From contig NZ_JACIIZ010000016.1 of the NCBI RefSeq assembly GCF_014205765.1, forward strand, positions 62,001 through 126,000: a stretch of DNA of 64,000 nucleotides. Reading direction: 5' to 3'. Below the pieces are notes generated by a model that was given only the letters and a program-made list of their open reading frames with translations, ran no database searches and was not told where the DNA came from. Shown one piece after another: positions 19,201 to 27,684 of the stretch. This stretch comes from Nitrospirillum iridis. Lineage in GTDB: Bacteria > Pseudomonadota > Alphaproteobacteria > Azospirillales > Azospirillaceae. The first letter of the stretch is position 1; every line of letters begins with the position of its first letter. The position numbers were made by a program, and so were the translations under genes.

Positions 19201-20001
19201 ATGATGAGCATGACCGCGCGTTTTCCCGGGACTGTCAGCAGTCTAGCCGAGGATGGTTTGGAAAACGGAATTGCCGGTGTGGGCGCTTCGCCCCGCCATC
19301 GTACGTTTCTTGTCGTGGATGGCCAGGCGCTCGTGCGCCGCGGCGCCGCCCTGATGCTGACCACCCAGTTCCCGGGTGCGTCGGCTTTGGAGGCAGGTTC
19401 CGTGGAAGAGGCGCTGGGGCAGGCCATGTCCGCTCCAGGGATAGACCTCGTCCTGCTGGATCTGGACAGCCTTTCCGGCAGCCGGGTGGAGGCCATTGCC
19501 CAGTTGACCTCCGCCTTGGGTGCCGTGCCCGTGGTGGTCGTGTCCGCGGTCCAGGATGGAGATGAGGTTATTTCCGCCATCCGGGCCGGTGCGCGTGCCT
19601 ATGTGCTGAAGACCGGCCCGACGGAGGTGCTGGAGCGCACCTTGACGCTGATCCTGTCGGGTGAGAATTACGTGGCCATGCCGCGTCAGGCGCTGACCGC
19701 CGCCCTGGCGGGTGTCCGTGGCGCTTCCGGTCCGGCCATGGGCCAGGTCCCGGCTAGCCGGGAGGCGGGTCTGGCGGATCGCCTGACGGAACGGCAGCAG
19801 GACATTTTCCGCCTGATCCTGGCCGGCTGCTCCAACAAGGAAATCGCCCGCGAACTGGGCGTGCTGGAAGGCACGGTCAAGGTCCATGTCCGGGCCGTGA
19901 TGCAGAAACTGGGCGCGAAGAACCGCACGCAGGTGGCCGTTGCCGCCGCCCGCAGCGGCTTCGGCACCATGGCTTTCATGGCCGGTACGCTGACCAACTA
20001 A
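19201..20001 (+). CDS. LuxR-type (NarL-family) response regulator, atypical receiver
   Basis: A 266-residue protein: an unconserved N-terminal extension of ~34 residues, a receiver domain, then a LuxR helix-turn-helix ('LTERQQDIFRLILAGCSNKEIARELGVLEGTVKVHVRAVMQKLGAKNRTQVAVAA'). The receiver keeps the aspartate in 'IDLVLLDLDSLSG', a serine in 'VVVVSAV' and the lysine in 'AYVLKTG'. The N-terminal acidic pair is reduced to Asp-Gly ('LVVDGQALV'). The weakened Mg2+ site is shared in kind with the divergent neighbour, so the two probably form a related pair. ATG codons at 19201 and 19204 are adjacent; no strong ribosome-binding site. Confidence 0.88.
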   Translation: MMSMTARFPGTVSSLAEDGLENGIAGVGASPRHRTFLVVDGQALVRRGAALMLTTQFPGASALEAGSVEEALGQAMSAPGIDLVLLDLDSLSGSRVEAIAQLTSALGAVPVVVVSAVQDGDEVISAIRAGARAYVLKTGPTEVLERTLTLILSGENYVAMPRQALTAALAGVRGASGPAMGQVPASREAGLADRLTERQQDIFRLILAGCSNKEIARELGVLEGTVKVHVRAVMQKLGAKNRTQVAVAAARSGFGTMAFMAGTLTN

Positions 20002-20049
20002 GCGGCGGCCGCGTTGTCCCTCACGGGATTGGGGAATTAGGATACAGCG

Positions 20050-20081
20050 CAGGGGCCCTTTGGGCCCCTGTTGCCGTTTTT
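20050..20081 (+). terminator. Intrinsic terminator
   Basis: CAGGGGCCC and GGGCCCCTG form a 9-base stem with a TTT loop, followed by TTGCCGTTTTT. It lies 48 bases after the response-regulator stop codon. Confidence 0.9.
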
Positions 20082-20173
20082 GGGCACGCCCGGTGCCCCG
20101 GGATCCTGCGCCGCCAGATGGCGACGCTTGGCGTTTGACCGACCCTCAATCGAACCGGGTCAATCAAACCCGG

Positions 20174-20923
20174 TCAATCGAATAGGGCGTCGATGTCCGC
20201 CTGGGAAATGGTGTGGCCGCCATCCTTGACGGGGCCGTGCAACTCCAGTCCCTCGTCGTGCTTGTGGATGGACGGGGGCAGGGGCATGGTCTCGAATTCC
20301 TTGGTGTTCCACACCGACATCATCGCCTCGACCCGCTCCTCGATGAAGCTCAAGGCCTGCACCACCTTGGTGATCCGCTGACCGGTGAGATCCTGGAAGT
20401 TGCACGCCTCGAATATACGCAGGGTGACCTCGTTCAGGTCCTTGAGGCGGGAGTTCTGATAGCCTTCGGGCAACTGGGCGCGGACCTCGTTGACAATGTC
20501 GTCGATCTCTTCCGCCGCCTGGATGATGCTGTTGGTGGCAACCTCGGTGGAGGCGACGACGGCGGTCAACTGCTGGCTGGCCTCCATGAAGGTGTCGTCC
20601 TTGGCCAACGGGTGGCGCAGGGCGGCCATTTCCAGCTTGGTCGCCTTGATGCGGCCGGCGATGTCGGCGATTTCCACATGGATCGCTTCGATCTGACTGT
20701 GGTCGGTGCTGAGGAAGCGGTCCAGCTTATGGCCCAGGTGATTGATGGCTTCCAGCACCTCGGACGCGTCCAGGCGAATCTCTTGCGCCGGGGTCACCGG
20801 GGTCAGGCTGGCGGGTGACAGCGACGATGACAGCGACAGCGCGTCCATGGTTCCGGACTGGTCCTGCGCCCGCCGTTGCCGCTGAATTTCCGCCATGAAA
20901 GGCCGCTGACCGTTCTGCGCCAT
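20174..20923 (-). CDS. cheZ: CheZ-family chemotaxis phosphatase (copy 1)
   Basis: A 249-residue, mostly helical cytoplasmic protein. CheZ dephosphorylates CheY~P. The catalytic region 'IFEACNFQDLTGQRITKVVQAL' contains the Asp and Gln of the family motif (D..TGQ). The C-terminal tail 'TISQADIDALFD' resembles both the CheZ CheY-binding tail and the FliM docking peptide. AGAGGA lies nine bases before the ATG at 20923. It stands outside the flagellar cluster; a second copy is at 37948. Confidence 0.88.
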   Translation of the reverse strand: MAQNGQRPFMAEIQRQRRAQDQSGTMDALSLSSSLSPASLTPVTPAQEIRLDASEVLEAINHLGHKLDRFLSTDHSQIEAIHVEIADIAGRIKATKLEMAALRHPLAKDDTFMEASQQLTAVVASTEVATNSIIQAAEEIDDIVNEVRAQLPEGYQNSRLKDLNEVTLRIFEACNFQDLTGQRITKVVQALSFIEERVEAMMSVWNTKEFETMPLPPSIHKHDEGLELHGPVKDGGHTISQADIDALFD

Positions 20924-20995
20924 CCGTTCAATCCTCTTTGCCCGTCACACCCGCTGCTGTCGCTCCCGGCCTGACCTAACCTAAAGATTATGCTC

Positions 20996-21880
20996 TTAGG
21001 GAATACGTTCGCCGGCGACCCATTCAACATGGGCGATACCTTGGGTGAAGCCAAGGGCCTCATGCAGGGCGGGCAACATTTGCCCCAAAGTTTCATCCAG
21101 TTGCCAGGGCGGGTTCACCAGGATCATGCCGGATCCGTTCAGGCGGTCGACCCGGCCATCGTCGTTCCAGGTCAATTCCGCGGCCAGGATCTTCGGTATG
21201 CCGCTGTCTTCCAGCCGCTGGTGCAGGCGCCAGCCGACGGCCCGGTCCTTGATGGGGTACCACAGGGCGTAGATTCCGGTGGGCCAGCGACTGTGGGCCA
21301 GCGCCAAGCCGGCGACCAGCCGGTCGAAATCGTCCGCCGCCTCGAACGGCGGATCGATCAGCACCAGGCCCCGTTTCTCCTTGGGCGGCAGGTGGGCCTT
21401 CAGGGCGGTCCAGCCGTCCATGTGATGAACGGCCACCTGCCGGTCGCCCCGGAACACGCCCTTCAGGGTCTGCGCGTCCTCTGGATGCAGTTCGGCCAGG
21501 ATCAGGCGGTCGTCGTCGCGCAGGAAGGCGCGCGTCAGGCAGGGGGAGCCGGGATAGGAGGTGATCGGCCCCTTGATCGGCCCCAGCGGCTCGCCGCCGC
21601 TCGTGCGGACCGCGTTGAGATAGGGGGCCAGCGCTTCGGCGGCGGCGGGGGGCAGCCGGCCGGCCTCGGCCGCCTGCAGCAGGCGCTGGATGCCCAGTGC
21701 CGCTTCGCCCGTGCGGACGGCTTCGTCCGCGCCCAGGTCATAGCGGCCAATGCCGGCATGGGTGTCCAGCACGGCGAAGGGGGCGGTCTTGGCGGTCAGG
21801 CGGGTCAGCAGCAGCGCCAGGATGGCGTGCTTCATGACGTCGGCCGGGTTGCCGGCATGGAAAGCGTGACGGTAGTTCAT
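20996..21880 (-). CDS. rlmJ: 23S rRNA (adenine2030-N6)-methyltransferase
   Basis: A 294-residue RlmJ (YhiR) enzyme that methylates A2030 of 23S rRNA with S-adenosylmethionine. It is recognised from 'MNYRHAFHAGNPADVMKHAIL' at the N-terminus, 'LDTHAGIGRYDL' and the catalytic 'VLIDPPFEAADDF' (DPPF in place of NPPY). The length is slightly above the usual ~280. It follows the transglycosylase gene in the same direction, but a terminator lies between them. Confidence 0.95.
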   Translation of the reverse strand: MNYRHAFHAGNPADVMKHAILALLLTRLTAKTAPFAVLDTHAGIGRYDLGADEAVRTGEAALGIQRLLQAAEAGRLPPAAAEALAPYLNAVRTSGGEPLGPIKGPITSYPGSPCLTRAFLRDDDRLILAELHPEDAQTLKGVFRGDRQVAVHHMDGWTALKAHLPPKEKRGLVLIDPPFEAADDFDRLVAGLALAHSRWPTGIYALWYPIKDRAVGWRLHQRLEDSGIPKILAAELTWNDDGRVDRLNGSGMILVNPPWQLDETLGQMLPALHEALGFTQGIAHVEWVAGERIP

Positions 21881-21933
21881 GGGCGCGGAGCATGCCGCAA
21901 AGGCCCGTCAGCGGCAATCGCTGTAGGTCGCCC

Positions 21934-21963
21934 AAAAGCGAAAGGCCGCCCGGCGGGGCGGCC
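21934..21963 (-). terminator. Intrinsic terminator after the transglycosylase gene
   Basis: On the minus strand GGCCGCCC and GGGCGGCC form an 8-base stem with a 4-base loop, followed by TTTCGCTTTT. It separates the upstream gene from rlmJ. Confidence 0.85.
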
Positions 21964-21994
21964 CTTCAGCGAAATCCCGGATGTTTGGAAGCGA

Positions 21995-22696
21995 TCAGCC
22001 CACCGGAACCGTGGCGCTCTGATAGACGCGGCGGGTGCGCGGCGTCACGGCCGTGCTTTCGTCATCGTTGCAGCCGTTGCCGTCGATCAGCGACGCGTTG
22101 ACGGAATTGAGGCTGACCAGGTTGCTGCGCACCTTGCAGGCATAGGCATGGGCGGTCTTGCCGCTGCCACCGTTGTAGCGGGCGACGGCGGCGGCCCAGC
22201 TGCCGGCGGTGGCGCGCAGGCGGGCCAGCATGCGGGCCGCGTACTGGACGTTTTCCTTGGGGTCGACGATCTTTTCCACCGGGCGGAACGCGGCCTTGTG
22301 GTCCGACAGCGACAGCTGCATGCAGCCGACGGTGGCGTCCTGGCGCAGGTTGCCCTTGGGATCGCGCAGATACTTGGCGGCGGCGTTGGGGGTGGAGGCG
22401 AAGTGCACGGTGCCCTTCACGTTCACGGCGTAGGCTTCGGAGGAAATCGACTGGCCGCTTTCCACCAGGGCCACGGCCAGCAGCAGACCGGAGGGGACGC
22501 CCGCTTCCTTCTCGGCCTGCAGGATATGATCCAGGCAAGCGGCGTGGGCGGGGGCGGCGGCCATCAGGCCAAGGCCGACCAGCAGGCCGGCGACCGTGTT
22601 CTTGATGAGGCGGGTGGCGGAGTGGATGCCGTTCTTCGACGCGGATTCTGACTCCCGGCCTAGAAGGGCGTCGCTGTGGCGGCGCGCGATCTGCAT
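21995..22696 (-). CDS. Lytic transglycosylase-like (SLT domain) protein
   Basis: A 233-residue protein. GGAGGA eight bases before the ATG sets the start and gives a ~30-residue polar leader before the signal-like helix 'TVAGLLVGLGLMAAAPAHA'. The SLT fold is seen in 'GVPSGLLLAVALVESG' (catalytic Glu in VES), 'VGCMQLSL' (the GxMQ motif) and 'PKENVQYAARMLARLRATAGSWAAAVARYNGG'. It would cleave peptidoglycan glycan strands in the periplasm. The long leader before the hydrophobic core is unusual and may make it a membrane-anchored form. Confidence 0.88.
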   Translation of the reverse strand: MQIARRHSDALLGRESESASKNGIHSATRLIKNTVAGLLVGLGLMAAAPAHAACLDHILQAEKEAGVPSGLLLAVALVESGQSISSEAYAVNVKGTVHFASTPNAAAKYLRDPKGNLRQDATVGCMQLSLSDHKAAFRPVEKIVDPKENVQYAARMLARLRATAGSWAAAVARYNGGSGKTAHAYACKVRSNLVSLNSVNASLIDGNGCNDDESTAVTPRTRRVYQSATVPVG

Positions 22697-23164
22697 GAGA
22701 GTCCTCCATCATCGTCACTGGCATCGACGACCCCGCGTCGCGATGTCCATTTGGCGTCGTTGTGCTGGTTCCCCAGGCACAATCCCCGCTCGCGGGCGGG
22801 GTAGTCCTTCAGGCCACCGATACTTCAGTGCGGTGACCGCTCCCTAACCGAATGGGCCAAGCTGCCGTTGCGAGGTGTCCGTAAGGCCTATATCCATGCA
22901 ACGACCGCATACCAATTGCAGACAAAACGCAGCGGGTCAACAAAAAATATGACCGGACTGTGGCAGGACTGCCACGCCGCGCCCTCGTCAGCGGGGGCAC
23001 CTTGCCTCATGCGGCCCCGGATTCCAAGCCTTTAGCGTGCGTCATGTTGCCCACGTATGAACTGTGAGGGGACTACAAATAGCGCGACGGGGCGGGTTGC
23101 CCCCCAGGGGTGGACGGGCGATAACGGGGCCGCGACCCTCCCTCCCTGGAACCGAATCCCCACC
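22697..23164. other. Divergent intergenic region
   Basis: No gene is supported. A hairpin CCCCGC/GCGGGG occurs near 22784-22802, and the part around 22890-22960 is somewhat A+T-rich. It probably contains the promoters of the transglycosylase gene and the TPR-methyltransferase gene. Confidence 0.4.
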
Positions 23165-24493
23165 ATGCCGTCCGACCCTTCCCCCGACTGCGCGTTGCTG
23201 ATGACCCGGGCCTATGACGCCCTGGCGGCCGGCGAGGAGGCGGCGGCGGGCGTCGCCCTGGCCGCCGCCGTGGCCGGCTGGCCGCACATGGCGGAGGCGC
23301 GCGGCGCGTTCGGCGCATTACTGCGTCGGCAGGGCCGGCCGGCGGAGGCCGCCGATCAATTCGCCGCCGCCGCCACGGCCGAGCCGGACCGGGCGGCCTG
23401 GACGCTGGACCAGGCCGCCTGTCTGCTGGAGACGGGCGATGTCGGCGGTGCCTGGGCCCTGGTTTCCGTCGTGCTGGCGCGGCGGGCGGACGATGCCGCC
23501 GCCCAGCGTCTGGCGGCGCGGCTGCAGCTGCTGCGGGGGGACAGGGAGGCGGCCTTGGCCCACGCGCGCGAAGCGTCCTTCCTGGCGCCCCACGATTTGG
23601 AGGGGGCCGCGGCGGTGGGACAGGTGCTGGTGGAGGCCGGTGATCCGCTCGGTGCTGTCCAGATGCTGGAGCCGCTGCTGGCCCATGCCCACCCGGCGGA
23701 CCCCGCCCTGGCGCCGGCCCTGGTGCTGCAGGGCCGGGCCTGGGCCGCTTTGGCGGAAGGGGACAGGGCGGCGCGGTGCTGGCGCCGGGCGCTTGAGGCC
23801 GATCCTGATGATGTCGGCGGGGCCGCCCGCCTGCTGGCGGCGCTGGAGGCGGCCACCGCCACCGGGGCGGGCGACGACCTGACGCCCACCTACGTCAAGG
23901 CGCTGTTCGACCGCTATGCCGATCGTTTTGATGCCGATCTGACCGGCAAGCTGCGGTACCAAGCGCCGCAGCTGCTGCGCCAGGCGCTGGAGGCGCTGGG
24001 CGTGGGGACCGGCCTGGACATTCTGGACATCGGCTGCGGCACCGGCCTGGGGGGCGTGGAGGTCAAGCCGCTGGCCCGCCATCTGGCGGGCGTCGACCTG
24101 TCCCCCCGCATGGTGGAGCACGCCCGCGCCCGGGGGCTGTACGACCGCCTGTGGGATGCCGACCTGATGGGCGCGCTGGCGGAGGCGGAGGGCGCCTGGG
24201 ATTTGGTGCTGGCGGCCGACGTCCTGGTCTACCTTGGCGACCTGGCGCCTGTCTTCCAGGCGGTGGCGCTGGCGCTGAGGCCCGGCGGGCTGTTCGCCGC
24301 CACGGTGGAGCGCTGGACCGGCGAGGGCGCCTACGCGCTCCGTGAAAGCCGCCGCTACGCCCACGCCCAGCCCCATCTTCTGGCGGCGGCCGCGGCGGCG
24401 GGCGTCACGGTGGCTCACCTAGCGCCGGCGGCCCCCCGCTGGGAGAAGGGCCGCCCGGTGGACGGATTGCTGTTCATCCTCAGGAAAGGCTGA
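23165..24493 (+). CDS. TPR-domain class I SAM methyltransferase
   Basis: A 442-residue fusion. Residues 1-235 are TPR-like helical repeats ('RRQGRPAEAADQFAAAATAEPD', 'LQGRAWAALAEGDRAARCWRRALEADPDD'). Residues about 240-440 form a methyltransferase with motif I 'LDILDIGCGTGLGG', 'GVDLSPRMVEHARARGLYDRLWDADLM' and 'DLVLAADVLVYLGDLAPVF'. The segment 'YVKALFDRYADRFDADLTGKLRYQAPQLL' is a familiar linker in this group. The substrate is unknown; the TPR part probably recruits a protein partner. The frame extends upstream to 23057, but ATG 23165 starts the conserved part. Confidence 0.85.
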   Translation: MPSDPSPDCALLMTRAYDALAAGEEAAAGVALAAAVAGWPHMAEARGAFGALLRRQGRPAEAADQFAAAATAEPDRAAWTLDQAACLLETGDVGGAWALVSVVLARRADDAAAQRLAARLQLLRGDREAALAHAREASFLAPHDLEGAAAVGQVLVEAGDPLGAVQMLEPLLAHAHPADPALAPALVLQGRAWAALAEGDRAARCWRRALEADPDDVGGAARLLAALEAATATGAGDDLTPTYVKALFDRYADRFDADLTGKLRYQAPQLLRQALEALGVGTGLDILDIGCGTGLGGVEVKPLARHLAGVDLSPRMVEHARARGLYDRLWDADLMGALAEAEGAWDLVLAADVLVYLGDLAPVFQAVALALRPGGLFAATVERWTGEGAYALRESRRYAHAQPHLLAAAAAAGVTVAHLAPAAPRWEKGRPVDGLLFILRKG

Positions 24494-24498
24494 CGCCC

Positions 24499-25233
24499 TT
24501 ACATCAGCCAGGTCAGCAGCAGCGGCACCAGCAGCGCGGTGATCAGGCCGTTCAGCGCCATGGCGATGCCGGCGAAGCTGCCGGCCAGCGGGCTCATGGT
24601 ATAGGAGATGGCGGTGCCGACGCCGTGGGCGGCCATGCCCATGGACAGGCCCTTGGCCCGGTCGTCGCCGATTTTCAGCCAGCGCAGCAGCAGCGGCCCG
24701 AAGATGGCGCCCAGCATGCCCGTCACCATGACCATGGCGGCCGTCAGCGACGGGATGCCGCCGATGCGCTCGGAAATGCCCATGGCGATGGGGGTGGTGA
24801 CCGACTTGGGCGCCAGCGACAGCACCGTCTGCCTGTCGGCGCCCAGGGTGTTGGCGATGAACACCGCCGCCACCACCGCCGTGGCCGATCCCGCTAGCAT
24901 GGCGATGGCCAGGGGCAGGGCGCCCCGCCGCACGTCGGCGCGGTGACGCCATAGGGGCACCGCCAGCGCCACGGTGGCCGGCCCCAGCAGGAAATGGATG
25001 AACTGGGCGCCATTGAAATAGGTGGCGTAGGGCGTGTCGGTCGCCAGCAACAGGGTGACGAGGCACAGTGTCGCCAGTGCCACCGGGTTGGCGAAGGGGT
25101 TGCGGTGGGTGCGGGTGTATATCCACAGGCCCGCCAGATAGGCCACCAGCGTGGCGCCCAGCCACAGCAGCGGGCTGGCCGACAGATAGACCCAGATGTC
25201 GCCCAGCCCCTTTTCCATGAGTCCCTTGCCCAT
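24499..25233 (-). CDS. lrgB: LrgB/CidB-family membrane protein
   Basis: A 244-residue integral membrane protein with about seven spans. Family signatures include 'SLAPKSVTTPIAMGISERIGGIPSLTA' and 'GLSMGMAAHGVGTAISYTMSPLAGSFAGIAM'. LrgB works with LrgA and has been linked to murein hydrolase control and export of small metabolites such as pyruvate. The ATG shares one base with the lrgA stop (TGATG), indicating coupling. The frame runs open upstream, but that part lies in lrgA and is arginine-rich. Confidence 0.93.
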   Translation of the reverse strand: MGKGLMEKGLGDIWVYLSASPLLWLGATLVAYLAGLWIYTRTHRNPFANPVALATLCLVTLLLATDTPYATYFNGAQFIHFLLGPATVALAVPLWRHRADVRRGALPLAIAMLAGSATAVVAAVFIANTLGADRQTVLSLAPKSVTTPIAMGISERIGGIPSLTAAMVMVTGMLGAIFGPLLLRWLKIGDDRAKGLSMGMAAHGVGTAISYTMSPLAGSFAGIAMALNGLITALLVPLLLTWLM

Positions 25234-25688
25234 CACGCCGGCCCCCCGCCCTTGTCCGCCGCCCCGCCGGCGCCGGTATCGGTATCGAAAGGATCGTGCC
25301 CGGCGCTTTCGGCCGCCGGCCCCGCCGCCTTGGCGCCGAAGCGTCGGTCGGCCCATAGGAAGGCATAGGCGGTGACGATGATGGTCAGCACGGAACTGCC
25401 GAACAGCGCCAGCACGATGGCCGGCCCCTGCGTCAGGAAGCGCTGGCCATGCTGGACGATGCCCACGGCGGCCGGCACGAACAGCAGCGACAGGTTGCTG
25501 AGGATGCCGTCGGCCGTGCCGGCCATTTCCTTGCCGGGGCCGCCGCGCAGCGCGAACCAGCCGACCAGCAACAGGAGGCCCAGGACGGGACCAGGCACCG
25601 GCAGGTGCAGCCCGTGCACCACGATTTCCCCGATAAGCTGGCAGACCACCAGCAGGGCAAGGGCGCCGACCATAGCGAACTCCGGCAT
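25233..25688 (-). CDS. lrgA: LrgA/CidA-family holin-like membrane protein
   Basis: A 151-residue protein with four hydrophobic helices. Signatures are 'LLVVCQLIGEIVVHGLHLPVPGPVLGLLLL' and 'LLFVPAAVGIVQHG'. The C-terminal ~35 residues are polar. It forms a pair with lrgB. The ATG at 25688 begins the conserved part; the frame extends to 25715 with ten extra residues. Confidence 0.92.
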   Translation of the reverse strand: MPEFAMVGALALLVVCQLIGEIVVHGLHLPVPGPVLGLLLLVGWFALRGGPGKEMAGTADGILSNLSLLFVPAAVGIVQHGQRFLTQGPAIVLALFGSSVLTIIVTAYAFLWADRRFGAKAAGPAAESAGHDPFDTDTGAGGAADKGGGPA

Positions 25689-25841
25689 GTGAGACGGTCT
25701 TCGGCTTGAAACCAAAGGCGCCTGACGCGGTGGGTTTGGTGGATGGGGGTTGTTGAGGCGCAGGCTGACCCGATTATGCCACCGGGGTCAACGGGCGCGC
25801 GGCGCGGGGGTGGCCTGTCCCTCCCGCATCCGGGGCTCCGG

Positions 25842-27023
25842 TCAGAGGGCGTCGTCGTCGGTATCGGGAACGGCCGGTGTGGGACGGGCTCCCTGCGCCG
25901 TGAGGTCCAGGCCGCCGGCGCCCCCGGTGGCACCCAGGCGCGCCTCCAGCCATTGCCCTTCCGTCGCCAGCGCGGGCAATGCGCGGACCGGGGCGTCCCC
26001 GTTACCGGACGGCTCGGTGCCGGATGGCTGGGCGCCGGGCCGCAGCATCACCCCCTCGACCCCGCTTTCGCGCCGGAAGCGGGCCAGGGCGGGCGTCACG
26101 GTGTCGATGGGCGCGCCGCCGCCGGGCCGCAGGCGCGCCAGATGGGCGCGCCAGCCGGTCATGGCGCCACTGGCCCCCCCTGCCAGCACCAGGGTCGCGC
26201 GGCAGCCGCGCAGCCGGTCCAGCCGTCCGGCCAAGGTCGCGGGGGCGGTCGCGGGATCGGTGGCGGCATCGAGCGCCAGCACGCCCAGGCGGTTCAGCGT
26301 CAGGCCCTGCACCAGGTCGCCGGGGCCGGCCCAGGCATTCTCCGCCACCTCGTTCGGCCCCAGGCCCATCGCCAGCAGGCGGTGCAGGGCGCGGGCCGCC
26401 GTGGCCTTGGCCGGCCCGGTCCAGGCGGCCAGATGGGGCACGCTGGCCATCAGGGCGCGGCGTTCCGCCTGGGCGGGGCCGGCCAGCGTGCCGTCCGGTG
26501 CCAGGCCGTGGGGGACCAGGCCGCTGACGGCGAACAGATGGAAGGGTTGGACCCGGTGGCGGGACAGGAGCGCCGACCAGGGTGAGGGGCCGGGCGGGGC
26601 GTCGCCGGCGGCGTCGGCCAGGACCAGGCGGGGCGGCACCGCCATGCCCGGCACGGCGAAGGACCAGGGCGTGCCCAGGTCCAGGAAGCCGTAGTCGGCC
26701 CGGCCGTCCTGCGCGCCCCGGGGGACGGCGAAGTCATAGCGCCAGGCGATTCCCTCGCCCTGGGGCAGGGCCCCCAGCCAGCGCGGCGGGACCGGCAGGC
26801 CCACCCCGGTCACCGACAGGTCCGGCGGCTCGACCTCACCGCCGGACGCGTGCCGGGGCGTGACGATGACGGCACTGATGCGCCAGCGGTCGCCCTGGCT
26901 GCCCCGGGCCAGCAGCAGGGGGCCCAGCAGCAGGGCCGGCTGGGCCGGCCGTTGGTGGGAGGAGGGCCGGTGGGAGGAGGGGCGCTGCGAGGAGGGCCGG
27001 CGGGAGGAGGGGGCGCGCGTCAT
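25842..27023 (-). CDS. Hypothetical protein with N-terminal RPSS repeats
   Basis: A 393-residue protein of unrecognised family. Residues about 5-25 are imperfect tandem RPSS(R/Q/H) units encoded by a 15-bp DNA repeat (about 26956-27012). The remainder alternates beta-like and helical segments ('LLLARGSQGDRWRISAVIVT', 'IAWRYDFAVPRG', 'ATLVLAGGASGAMTGWRAHLARL'), with no membrane span. ATG 27023 is chosen; an in-frame ATG at 27068 adds 15 residues. Codon use matches its neighbours, so it is probably a real gene. Confidence 0.65.
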   Translation of the reverse strand: MTRAPSSRRPSSQRPSSHRPSSHQRPAQPALLLGPLLLARGSQGDRWRISAVIVTPRHASGGEVEPPDLSVTGVGLPVPPRWLGALPQGEGIAWRYDFAVPRGAQDGRADYGFLDLGTPWSFAVPGMAVPPRLVLADAAGDAPPGPSPWSALLSRHRVQPFHLFAVSGLVPHGLAPDGTLAGPAQAERRALMASVPHLAAWTGPAKATAARALHRLLAMGLGPNEVAENAWAGPGDLVQGLTLNRLGVLALDAATDPATAPATLAGRLDRLRGCRATLVLAGGASGAMTGWRAHLARLRPGGGAPIDTVTPALARFRRESGVEGVMLRPGAQPSGTEPSGNGDAPVRALPALATEGQWLEARLGATGGAGGLDLTAQGARPTPAVPDTDDDAL

Positions 27024-27084
27024 GGCGGCGGACCATGGACGAGGGGGGCGCACCGGCGCAAGGGGCAAGGGCGCGCTCTATATC

Positions 27085-27600
27085 TTATGCAGTCTCCAAC
27101 AGGGCCATGACCCGCTGGTACAGGGACCGGCGGGCCAACGCGTCCTCCAGCCGGTCCAGGGCGGCGGTGACCGCCTCCGCCTCGGCGTCCAGTTCCAGGG
27201 CCGCCGCTTCCAGCGCCCGCCACAGCGGGCGCAGGCGCGCCACCAGGGCATCGCCCGCCGGTGTCAGGGCCAGGCGCCGGCGCCGCGCGTCCGCCGGATC
27301 GGCCGCGCTGTGCGCCAGCCCGGCCTTTTCCAGCGATGTCCGGGTTTGGCTGACCGAGACGTGGGTGATGCGCAGCCGCGCCGCCAATTCCCCCACCGTC
27401 AGCGGGCCGTTCAGGGCCAACTGGTTCAGCACCCCGAACCAACGCTGTTCGAAGGCGATGCCCAGGGCGCCATAGGTGCGGGTGGCGTCGCCGTCGATGG
27501 TTTCTGACAGGCGGCGCAGCCGGGCGCCCAGGGCCGCCCCACCCAGGCGGCGGGAATAATCCTCCGGCATCGCGGTGTGATCGGCTGACGTCACGTCCAT
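27085..27600 (-). CDS. MarR-family transcriptional regulator
   Basis: A 171-residue winged-helix repressor-type protein: 'FGVLNQLALNGPLTVGELAARLRITHVSVSQTRTSLEKAGLAHSAADPADARRRRLALTPAGDALVARL', with the recognition helix in 'THVSVSQTRTSLE' and the wing in 'DPADARRRRLALT'. ATG 27600 has AGAGGA five bases upstream, which fixes the start. It is divergent from the serine hydrolase gene. A perfect palindrome in the shared promoter suggests that it represses that gene. Confidence 0.92.
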   Translation of the reverse strand: MDVTSADHTAMPEDYSRRLGGAALGARLRRLSETIDGDATRTYGALGIAFEQRWFGVLNQLALNGPLTVGELAARLRITHVSVSQTRTSLEKAGLAHSAADPADARRRRLALTPAGDALVARLRPLWRALEAAALELDAEAEAVTAALDRLEDALARRSLYQRVMALLETA

Positions 27601-27608
27601 AAGTCCTC

Positions 27609-27638
27609 TTGACATATATGTAGGTACCTACGGATTAT
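27609..27638 (+). promoter_or_regulatory. Promoter with embedded palindromic operator
   Basis: TTGACA at 27609-27614 and GATTAT at 27633-27638 are spaced by 18 bases and point towards the serine hydrolase gene. The spacer contains the perfect palindrome GTAGGTACCTAC at 27620-27631. Occupancy by the divergent MarR protein would block RNA polymerase. The element is seen directly; the regulator is inferred. Confidence 0.7.
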
Positions 27639-27684
27639 GGACTAACGAGGATCGGACGTCCAGGAATTAGGCCAGGGGTATGTT

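Noticed and set aside
20154-20174. ACCGGGT/ACCCGGT hairpin at the cheZ stop codon
   Set aside because: Only seven base pairs and no T-run in the direction of cheZ transcription; not convincing as a terminator.
26956-27012. Short tandem repeat considered as a CRISPR or satellite
   Set aside because: The 15-bp units have no spacers, stay in frame and encode RPSS units of a protein N-terminus.
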